A stretch of 64,000 bases of DNA from Prunus persica (taxonomy: Eukaryota; Streptophyta; Magnoliopsida; Rosales; Rosaceae). Location of the stretch: contig NC_034010.1 in NCBI RefSeq assembly GCF_000346465.2, positions 15,229,248 to 15,293,247 of the forward strand, written 5' to 3'. The notes beneath the pieces were generated by a model, which worked only from the letters and a program-made list of their open reading frames with translations, had not been told where the DNA came from and searched no databases. How positions within the stretch are numbered: the stretch's first letter is position 1; each line of letters starts with the position of its first letter. Made by a program: the position numbers and the translations under genes. Positions 36,201 to 45,238 of the stretch are shown here, one piece after another.

Positions 36201-36541
36201 ACCTTGACTACCAAAAGTTTACAATCCCAGTCTTTAGGTGTGATTGGATAGATAGTTCTGGTCTTGTAGTCGACGAACTTGGATTTACCCTTGTAGATTT
36301 GAGTAAAATTGGACATAGGAATGACCAATTTGTTTTGGCTTCTCAAGTCAAATAAATATTTTTTGTTGACGACCCGATGCATCGTGGTTGGTCGGTAGTG
36401 TTATCAATGCCTAATAGAGAATATAATGATGTTATTGGTGATGAAGTCTTAGGTGATGTGATAATTGAGTGTGAGCCATTTACTAGAGGGATGCCAAATG
36501 TTGACACATTTGATGAACTGGTAGGTGAGTTAGGCGGTTAA
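33258..36541 (+). pseudogene. TNP2-type CACTA transposase, nearly complete but damaged
   Basis: Exon 1 (33258-35644) gives 795 codons. It has the transposon-associated N-terminus (CPCVKC), the TNP2/Transposase_21 core (SSDGFNPH, GNDIDVYLEPLIDDL, LDVMHIEKNVCDSIIG) and a DUF4218 region (MVHLVVHLVREVRLCGPV). Exon 2 is 35746-35851. The next exon should begin near 35,937, but its natural frame is two bases off. It then reads SELEEDNHGVLENLRWLAAGP, and DUF4216 (YRSYLIKGIKFNIK) up to a TAA at 36353-36355, with clear homology continuing in frame to the TAA at 36539. The family's usual MDKSWM start is also lost: a TAG stands just before SWM. So at least one nonsense codon and probably a frameshift disable the C-terminus. 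Confidence 0.85.
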
Positions 36542-36654
36542 AATATTCGAGATGGGTGTGAAGATATATGGATTGAATGATGCTTATGTAATTGGCAGTG
36601 TATGACATTAATTTTGTAATATATTGTAATGCGATTTCTTCACTTTCTACGTTC

Positions 36655-38112
36655 AAATAAAACACGACGTTATTGTGAATCAGTTATTCAGCATATTTAC
36701 CGACGTCTTAAAGCAACGTAACAATGAAGAACCACGACGCTATTGTGAAGCAATTATTCAGGATATCACGTCGGTGAAGGATTAAGAACCGCCATGTAAT
36801 TCAGAATAACACGACTCCAATCCCATAATACCGACGTCTAAAAAACGAGATATATAATCTGAACGTTAAAAAATACGACGTCATCATACATTTTCCACGT
36901 CGCAAGTTCTTTTATAAACGAAGAGGAACGAAATGAATTCCGACGGAAATTCATTATAACCGCCGTCTAATAACAATTAATCGACGTTATTTGTAATACG
37001 GCTCTCATCATAATCTACGCCGTCTATATGTTCTGTAATACGGCTCTCATTTATTTGGAACCGACGTTGTTTAGAAGTTCAACGTCGTCTATATTATTAA
37101 GTGCGTCGTGAGTAATGAATACATATAAATACAACGTCGACTATATAAATGTATACGTCGTAAATAATGACACTGACAACTATTTCCACGTCATATTTTT
37201 TAGAAAAATCGAAGTGGAAAATTTATTTCACGACGGTTTTTTGTAAATAAGAGACGTAGTAGATTTCAATAACGTCGTCTTCTCATGTATTTAAAGACGT
37301 CATATTTTTTCTTGTCGTGTAAATTATATTTAACGGCGTAGTATTTTAGTTGTCGTCGTTGTATGTGTATCTTGCGGCCTTGTTCTTTTAATATGTGTCA
37401 TATTTTTCCTTTTTAACGACGGTGATTTTTTTGAGTTGGTCGTCTATTCTCATCCTCGACTATTTTCTAGAACTTTAGCAGACTAAACACGTCTGTTTTT
37501 ATTTTTTCCGACGTTGTTTTATTTAACAACGTCTAATATTTATCGTCGTTGTTTGTTTCTGAAAATAGGACGTATAAATTTTGTAATACGACTCTCATAT
37601 ATTTGTAACCGACGTTGTTTAGTTTTTCAACGTCTACTCTATAAACATATACGTCGTAAATAATGACACTGACAACTATTTCCACGTCATCTTTTATCGA
37701 AAAATCGAAGTGGAAAATTAATTTTACGACGGTTGTTTTTATATATGCGACGTAGTAGGTATCAATAACGTCGTCTTCTAATGTATTTAAAGACGTCATA
37801 TTTTTTATTGTCGTGAAAATTATATTTAACGTCGTCGTATTTGTATTTTCGTCGTTGTATGTCTATCTTGCTGCCTTGTTCTGTGTCATATTTTTCCTTT
37901 TTAACGACGATTTTTTTAGAGAGTTGGTCGTCTATTATCATCCTCGATTGCTTTTTTTAGATCTTTTTGCAGTACAAAGACGTCGTTTTGTATTTGTTGA
38001 TGACGTTGTATATTTTAATAACGACGGTTATTTAGCGTCGTGGTTTATGAGGGAAAAGATGACGGTGGATTCCACGACCATTGAAAAACCCAATACACGA
38101 CGGTGATTTACC
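36655..38112. repeat. CACTA right subterminal motif array
   Basis: About 1.45 kb of CGTCG/CGACG motifs, e.g. 37062, 37083, 37104, 37135 and 37156 (spacing 21, 21, 31, 21). A segment of about 250 bp starting at 37,015 is repeated near 37,570 (CGGCTCTCAT/CGACTCTCAT, AATAATGACACTGACAAC, ATTTCCACGTCAT), showing internal duplication. Confidence 0.88.
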
Positions 38113-38140
38113 GTCGTCTTTTTACTTTTTTGTAGTAGTG
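38113..38140 (-). repeat. CACTA right terminal inverted repeat
   Basis: Reverse complement reads CACTACTACAAAAAAGTAAA and then AAGACGAC; 25 of 28 match the left end. Confidence 0.95.
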
Positions 38141-38143
38141 AAT

Positions 38144-38825
38144 GGTTCACATCCTACATGCATTATGGTCAAATCATGGACGTCCTATGCACAAGTTAAA
38201 ATAATGAATAAGTTAGGACTTGAATAAAATTACAATAACAAATTTAGAGCTTGAATAAAATGGGTACTAATCACATCACTTAAATTAGACCTAATTGCAG
38301 GGTTTGCATTGGCCTTAGTCAAATAAGCAATGGCTTGTGGTGTTTGAGGCTCCAGTCCAGCCATGCCCGAGTCATTCTTCAAAAACTTTTGTACACACGA
38401 ACCTAAAACGTGTCACTTGCTTGATTGGTGCCAATCGCCCCATCTTCGGATATAGAAACCCACCCTCTACATAAAGCCTCATCTTCTTGTGCGTCGGGGG
38501 CTCCATCTAGGCTTTTTGGCCAAAATTTGACAATTGGCACTCTTCAAGCCCTCTCTAATGCTAAAGGGGCCAAATCCAAATTTTCATCCTTCAAAATACA
38601 ACTATTCATGTATGGCTCGGACTCCAACAGGTTTTTCCCCCAACCATCCAGACTGAAATTTTGAGTCTGTAGCCTTATTAAATTGTTTAAAAATAGTTGA
38701 ACTCTAAAGTTTTTTTTTTTTTTTTGGTTCATTTTTCTTGAGCTAATTTTTTATTACAACTTGATGATTTTTTGTTTCTAAACATTTTAACCTAAAAGAA
38801 ATTAAAATTTGACAAACTAAATTTT
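38144..38825. other. Repeat debris right of the CACTA element
   Basis: Holds the direct copy of 24,119-24,255 (38,567-38,700) and the inverted copy of the 24.7-kb motif. No gene. Confidence 0.55.
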
Positions 38826-38833
38826 ACAAGTTA

Positions 38834-41181
38834 GTGGCTGAGCTTGCTTTGTTACAATGTGATTGGGAAGGAAATGAGGGAAGAATTGAACAGATAAAAG
38901 TGGGGCTTAATGCAGTTTGGGGCCAAGAGGAGAGTTATTGGAAACAAAGATTGGGGATTCAATGGTTGAAGGTGGGAGATTCCAATACCGCTTTCTTCCA
39001 CCAAAGCACGCTTAAATGAAGGAGGAGAAACAGAGTCAGCATGATTAAAAATGTGAATGGCGTGTGGGGGAGGGCTGATAGTCAAGTTCGAAAGGCATTT
39101 GTAGAGTATTTTCAAGACCTTTTCACTTATGAGGGGAGGAGAGAGTGGGGGGATGTTCTGACCTTTATATCACCAGTGGTTACTGAGCAGATGAATAATA
39201 GTCCATGCTATATTGTGTCAGACGAGGAGATAAAGGAAGCTGCATTCTAGTTAGGTGCTCTCAAAGCACCTAGCCCAGACGGATTCTCTGGAATTTTTTA
39301 TCAAAAATATTGGGAAACAATAGGCGGGGATTTATGCAAGATGGTCAAGGAATTTTTCCTTCGAGAAGCTTCTGTTCACTATTTAAACATGACTGAGATT
39401 CCTTTAATTCCCAAAGTTCCAAACCCAGAAGTTGTTACTCAGTTCCATCCTATAGCTTTATGCAACTTTTCTTATAAGATCATCCCAAAGATTCTTGCTA
39501 ATCATTTGAAGCCAATTTTGGCAGAGATCATATCCCCTGAGTAGAGTGCCTTCATCCCTGGAAGACAAATACAAGATAATATTCTGTTAGCTCATGAAGC
39601 TTTTCATGCTTTGAAACTCCAAAAGAAGACAAAAGTTTATGAGATGAGGCTCAAGTTGGATATGAATAAAGCATACGACAGAATTGAATGGGATTTTGTG
39701 CAAGCAGGTTTTGCTCGTGATTGGGTGCAGCTGGTTATGGAGTGTATCTCCTTGGTCCGATTCTCAGTGCTTTTAAATGGTAGATCAGGGACTTCTTTCA
39801 AGCCTTCCAGGGGTATTACACAAGGTGACCCTATATCCCCGTACTTCTTCATTCTAGTCAGCGATGTTCTTTCATCGATGCTTAACAAAGCAGTGGAGAA
39901 AGGGCTTGTGCAAGGAATAAAATTCAGTGGAGATGGCCCTATTTTATCCCATTTATTTTTGCACATGATTCTATTCTATTCTTAAAGGCTACAGAGAAAA
40001 ATTGCACTACTGCTGATTGCATTCTAAGAGCTTATTGCCATGCTTCGGGTCAAGTGGTGAATTATAATAAATCAAGTATTTATTTCAGCCCAAACACTCC
40101 TGAGCAGCTTAGGGAGAATGTAGGGCACATCTTGCATGTTAACATTATTGATAACATGGGTAAGTATTTGGTTTACCAACGATGTGGGGCAGATTTAAGC
40201 AAGAGGTGTTGAACTTTGTGAAAGAAAGAATTTTGAGTAAAGTGGAAGGATGGAAGCAGAGACTTATCACTCAGGCTGGTTGGGAGATCCTCATTAAAGC
40301 GGTGGCCTAAGCTATTCCCACTTATCCTATGTGTCTTCGTTTCTTTTCCAGGAGGTCTATGCAAAGAGCTAGATGGGATCCTGGCAAATTTCTAGTAGGG
40401 AAAATGATGAAAAAGACAAAATCCATTGGATTAGTTGAGGGGGAGCTGGGAATGCCTAAAATGGAGGGTGGGATAGGCTTTGTAATATACATGACTTCAA
40501 CTTGGAGCAAAGCTGGAGATTGCTTATGGATCCAAATTCTTTTTGGGCTTTGATGATGAAGAGTAGATATTTGCCATCTTGTAGCTTTCTTCAAGCTGGA
40601 AAGGGAGCTCGCGCCTTTTGGGCATGGTCCAGTATGCTGGAGGGCAGAGAAGTGATTGTTAGGGGATCAAGATGGCAAATTCTGAATGGTACCACAGTTA
40701 AGCTATAGACTGATAAATGGTTTTCTGTGTCGCCTGATGGTTTTCTTCATCCTATCAACAATAAGCTTGTGGATGAGAATAACTTTGTGTCTGAAATTAT
40801 TAACCCCACCACAAAATGTTGTATCATCTCAGTTAAGGATGCTCGGGTGATAAAAGCCATGCTTGTTGGAGGAGGTAGCGAAACTGATCGGTTGGTTTGG
40901 CCTTTGTAGGGGCTTTTCGATTTTGGCAGCTACAGATGGGCCTTGGTTGCTGTAAGGAGCAAATGGGTGGACTTGCCCCTGTGTCTAAGTTCAAGAATCA
41001 GGCCCCAAGAGTGCTTCGAAAGGGTTGTGGAGCCTTAGGAAACACCTTGGTCTCCTTCACCAACAAAACCAACAGTTGCTTACAGATGAATATCTTGGCT
41101 TGGCGTGAGAAGCTTGTGGCATGGAAGCTAAGCATTCATGAGTTTAGCATCAAAGAGAGAGAGGGCTTTGATTTCCTATGA
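38834..41181 (+). pseudogene. LINE (L1-type) reverse transcriptase, old and broken
   Basis: The 5' part with endonuclease is missing. Reading in pieces: WLKVGDSNTAFFHQSTLK, GALKAPSPDGFSGIFYQKYW, KLDMNKAYDRIEWDFV, GITQGDPISPYFFIL, each separated by stops or shifts. The catalytic FADD box is FAHD and out of frame (near 39,960). The RNase H part of the same type lies at 43.55-44.09 kb, so 41.2-43.5 kb is probably a later insertion. Confidence 0.85.
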
Positions 41182-42440
41182 GAAACAGGGGTTCAAAGTA
41201 AGGGGATAAGGAATTTCGAGAGAATTTGTTGAGGGCAGAGAGAAAGAGATGAGGGAGGAGAAGTGGGTGGTTTGAGCAATTTTCCAAGTCTCCCCCTCCA
41301 TTCCTTTCTTCCTTTGATTCATCCCTATCTTGTGAAATCCCCCTAATCCAAACACACAGAGACAAGATTTTTGGGAGCTCTAAAGTCTTCTCACAGCTGC
41401 TGCAGTGGCAATATCTTATCTTTGGCTACCATATCTCCTTATTTCCTCCCTTAATTCATGGCAAAAGCTAGTAAGAGAAAGAAATAGGTAATGGCGTTGG
41501 TTTGAAGGGTGTTTTTCCCCTAGCAACTTGCGCAAAGAAATATCCTTTGGTTTTCTTGAATGGTTTGTCTTGGGTTTGCCTTTGGCCATGTGCTGGAGAC
41601 TCCCAGCAGCCTGCTCATACAAGCATCCCTTGGTTTTCTATCATGTTTTTGTCTCTAGCCATGTGCTAGAGACTTTTCAGATATTTTCTAACTCACTTAG
41701 GCCATTCCCTAAGGTGATGGGCTAGTTTACTAACAGGATAGGCCAACTTTTTAAAATGATGGACTATTTTCACTAAGGTGATGGGCCAATTTTCTAAGGT
41801 AATGGGCTACCTTTTTCTCTCTTTCATGCTTACCCACATATTTGGGCTCAAGAAATGAGTTTGAGTTTTGGGGCTCCCTAGCAGCCTAAAACTTCTACTT
41901 CTTGGCTCATCAATGTGCCTCGTGAATACTCGTAACCATCCATACCACAACCCTACTCAGTAAGCCCTGGACATTTGCGTGGCTTGGGCCAACTTAAACT
42001 TGTAGCGTGGCTAGGCGTAAAATAAAGGGTTTTCTGCTTGGCATGGAATGTCGATTGGCGTGCTCTTATTTCATCGTATTGTAAAGGGCTATGGTCAAGT
42101 CAAAACAGCGCTTGAGGGGATAATTAGCAAGGGTTCATAGATCCGGCGCATTTTATAGGCTTGATACAACTCTAAGTGTAATAGGTTACATATTTGCTTG
42201 CCATGGCACGTGGATTGCGACTCACGTGAGCATGTATGATGAACTTTCGTGTGCCCGAATCGGATTTCTTCTCAGTAAGGTATCACTTCTTTATTTGTTT
42301 TTGTAATTATTGTTCATAAGATGAAAAGGGTTCTCTTCGAGGAGGATTTCTCTTCTCACAGAATTGAGGCTTCTCTACTCACAAGTTTATCTCTCAAACC
42401 TCTCTAAATTTGGATGCTTATGATTTTGAAATGAAATGTC
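41182..42440. other. Unassigned insert between the two LINE parts
   Basis: No gene or known element recognised. GCCATGTGCTGGAGACT/GCCATGTGCTAGAGACT and GTGATGGGC variants repeat at 41,585-41,800. Confidence 0.4.
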
Positions 42441-42527
42441 AAAATCAATGCCAACCTATCTGCCACCATGCTTGTACCTGTAAACTCATACATGAACACA
42501 ACCAAGTGTTCGCTTGCACTGGCCGAC

Positions 42528-42806
42528 ATTATTAATATGACAAAAACCCAAGCATGCCACCAACCAATGTACGAAAGCTGCAATCATTAATGTTATGTGG
42601 TATTATTGCTTTCCCACATGGTTCACCTGCAACCATTAATGCAGTCTTGATGAGTTTAGTACGAAAACGTTATTCATATGACAAAAACCCAACCAAGCCA
42701 CCAACGAATGTATGAAAGCTACAACCATTAATGTTATGTGGTATTATTGCTTTCCCACATGTTCACGTGCAACCATTAATGCAATTTTGGTGAGTTTAGT
42801 ACGAAG
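42528..42806. repeat. Two direct copies of a ~139-bp unit
   Basis: 42,528-42,664 and 42,667-42,806 share ATATGACAAAAACCCAA, CATTAATGTTATGTGGTATT, GCTTTCCCACATG and TGAGTTTAGTACGAA in order. Confidence 0.85.
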
Positions 42807-42849
42807 TAATAGCCAAGAAATATCAGTCACAACACAAGAATTCCTCAAG

Positions 42850-42985
42850 AGATCCACTATAAATATAGCTAGCTAGCATGCTAACTTCACGTGGAGTGAG
42901 ATTTGGCATTAATTTGTTTCTAGAATTAATTAAGAGAAAATGGTGGAAACATTGCTAAGGTATATGGTTTAAACAAAGTCCACTC
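42850..42985 (+). pseudogene. Promoter and first codons of a third amaranthin-type lectin gene
   Basis: TATAAATATAGCTAGC, the leader with TTGGCATTAATTTGTTTC, and the ATG at 42,940 match the reverse complement of the region just upstream of the 61.6-kb lectin gene. Reading gives MVETLLRYMV, matching MVDTLPRCMV of that gene, then a stop; similarity ends near 42,985, where another repeat begins. Confidence 0.8.
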
Positions 42986-42989
42986 ACAG

Positions 42990-43248
42990 AAAGCTCAAGC
43001 TGGTATGGCCCGGTAGGGGTCCCGCCTGTTGGTTAGCCGGAGCCTAAGAACCTCACTCGTAGGATTTCGTTACGGCAACAGAAAAACTGCGATTTTCCCT
43101 ATCTTTCCAGTCTCTTCTTGGCTCGAAATCTGTTCTGGAAATTAAAGGGTCATGTATAGGAGGTGGAGAGGAGTGTTTTGCAAGTTACGGCGTCGTGTTT
43201 GGTGGTCGGACGGAGCCGGAATTGCCGTCGAAATTGACAGTGTCGCAT

Positions 43249-43308
<60 letters not shown>

Positions 43309-43545
43309 CCAGATTTTTAAGACTCAATTTCAACAAATTTACGATTGTGCCACTACAGTTCCGTTGACCATAACTTCCTTGTTAAAACTCCGATTTGGGC
43401 CCGCTACATGTCTACGAACTCGTAAGAGCGAGCTCTACGTAATGGGATAACTCAATTCCCCAAATTCCTTTCCAAATTAAAAGTGACCAATTTACCCTTA
43501 CTCTTAAGGGTAAAAATGTAAACTCAAAAGTTCTGGGCTCAGATG
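42990..43545. mobile_element. Fragment related to the 2.59-kb insertion at 2865-5457
   Basis: From the (GA)n tract (43,252-43,303) to the TTAAGGGTAAAAAT end, it shares TTTACGATTGTGCCACT, TTGACCATA, ACTCCGAT and CTACATGTCTACGAACTCGT with 5150-5430. The left half is unassigned. Confidence 0.6.
43252..43303. repeat. (GA)n microsatellite
   Basis: About 26 GA units. Confidence 0.92.
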
Positions 43546-43559
43546 ATCCAATTTCTCAG

Positions 43560-44090
43560 GTGGTTGATGTAGTTCAGAGATGGCTCCTTCCTCCCTAGTA
43601 TGTTCTAAAGCTAAATGTGGATGCAAGCTGGGACAAGAAGACCTTGGTTGTTGGTTTAGGGGCTGTCATTTGGGACAGGAAGGTTGTTTCATAAGGGGAG
43701 GTGGAATGGCCAGACTGTCCTCTTCACCTATTAAAGCTAAAGCCCATGCAACTTTAAATGGTTTAGTGATCTCTACGAAGTTAGGTTGCATTCGTTTAGA
43801 GTGCGAGTCCGACTCCAAGGAGCTAATTCAAAGTGTTAAAGGAAATATTCGAAAGGGAAGGTGGAAGATTTTCCCAATTCTTGCAGCGATAAGGGACAAG
43901 TGCAGATCTTTCATTTCTTTTTCCTGGAAGTGGATGCCGCGCCAAGCAAATGAAGCAGCTGATGCTGCAGCTTCGGAAGCAAAGAGGATGTTGTGCGACG
44001 AGGTTTGGATTAGCAGACCTTCATCCTCCTTGGTTTTCATTCTCCAAAGTGACGGGCTTCCCTGTCCTCCACAGGTGTAAGGTTTTGTCC
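43560..44090 (+). pseudogene. LINE RNase H domain, remnant of the 38.8-kb LINE
   Basis: LKLNVDASWDKKTLVVGLGA, a stop and frame change, then AKAHATLNGLVISTKLG, LECESDSKELIQ and WMPRQANEAADAAASEA: the D-E-D residues of plant LINE-type RNase H are visible, but the frame is broken near 43,690. Confidence 0.8.
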
Positions 44091-44204
44091 AGTTAGGCTC
44101 CTAGTTTGTTTCTATCCTAGCTGGTGTTTAGTTGCTGTAAGTATTGCTAAAATATAAAGATAATTGTTATATTTACAGAATTTCAAAACAATTTATCACG
44201 TGGT

Positions 44205-44842
44205 GATGAAGGGGTTGTTAGTTATCGTTCTTGAGAAAGCTGAAATCCCAAAAGAAGTGCAGAAAATTTTGCAGGCGTTTAAGCAGTTAATTGTTGACGT
44301 TCAAGGGTCTCCCCAATCTACCACATTATCGCATGAGTCCTAAGGAGAATGACATTCTACAAGAGAAGATAGAATAGTCGCTGCAAAAAGAGTTCATCCG
44401 TGAGAACATAAGTCCTTGTGCAGTCCCAGTATTGTTGGTGCTGAGAAAGACAAAACATGGCGTATGTCTGTTAATAGAAGGGCGATCAAAAAAATTACTA
44501 TCAAATATAGATTTCCAATACCGCTGTTGGAAGACATGCTGAATGTGTTAGAGGGTTCCAAGGTGTTTTCGAAGATGGACCTTCGAAGTGGTTACCATCA
44601 GATTCGTATCAAGCCGGGTGATGAGTGGAAAACTGCGTTCAAAAGCAAGGATGGCTTGTACGAGTGGATGGTGATGCCTTTTGGTTTATCAAATGCGCCA
44701 AACACTTTTATGCGCCTTATAAACCAGGTTCTTTGTCCTTTTTATTGGTTCTTTTGTTGTGGTGTATTTTGAAGATATTTTAATTTACAGTCGAACCAAG
44801 GAAGAACATTTGGAGCATTTGAAACAAGTCCTTCGAGTATTA
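44205..44842 (+). pseudogene. Ty3/gypsy reverse transcriptase fragment, left part
   Basis: [40 protein letters not shown] and [17 protein letters not shown] are typical; the FDDI box is changed to FEDI after a frameshift near 44,730. It stops at EEHLEHLKQVLRVL, where Harbinger element 2 is inserted. The continuation is at 55,930-56,527, inverted. Confidence 0.88.
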
Positions 44843-45238
44843 GAGCCATTCTAGCGAGGAGCCTAAGTCTGAGCTGGGAGGGGGGGGATGAGCGAAAAAT
44901 CCATTTCCAGCAGACCACTGCTGCCCGGGCTGGCTGTGGGACCCACGAGCTCGTATGCACTGACATCAGCCCTGCCCGATTCCAACGGCTAGAAGACACG
45001 TGTCTTCGCCTGGGCACTCCGATCTGCTTCTCCTCCTCCAATCCAACGACTGGCCTTCTTTTGGCAATAAAATTATGAAAAAAATACCAAAAAATTCTGA
45101 ATTTTTTTTCTATAAATACCTATCAATACCCTTTACTTTCAACACCAATCCTCATACATTTTCTTCTACTTCTACTATTATTCATTCTTTACTCAACATT
45201 TTATTATCTTTCAAATTGTATTTTTATTTCTTATCTTT

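Larger units (their letters stand above)
24766..38140 (+). mobile_element. CACTA (En/Spm) DNA transposon, 13.4 kb, complete ends
   Basis: It begins CACTACTACAAAAAGTG and ends with the near-perfect reverse complement; 25 of the outer 28 bases match. AAT flanks both sides (24,763-24,765 and 38,141-38,143), the 3-bp duplication of CACTA elements. It carries two plus-strand genes, an Spm/Ulp1 protein (27.6-31.3 kb) and a TNP2 transposase (33.3-36.5 kb), a captured RPN6 fragment (25.7-26.1 kb) and CGTCG/CGACG motif arrays in all non-coding parts. The exact duplication and largely open genes suggest a fairly recent insertion. Confidence 0.95.

Noticed and set aside
37533..38106. Open frames in the CACTA right subterminal region
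   Set aside because: AT-rich motif array without conserved features.
24790..38112. CGTCG arrays as a CRISPR or satellite array
   Set aside because: Motifs are short, on both strands, and lie within a defined CACTA element; spacing fits binding sites.
41182..43545. Intron of the LINE
   Set aside because: Contains unrelated repeats and a lectin promoter fragment; an insertion or rearrangement fits better.
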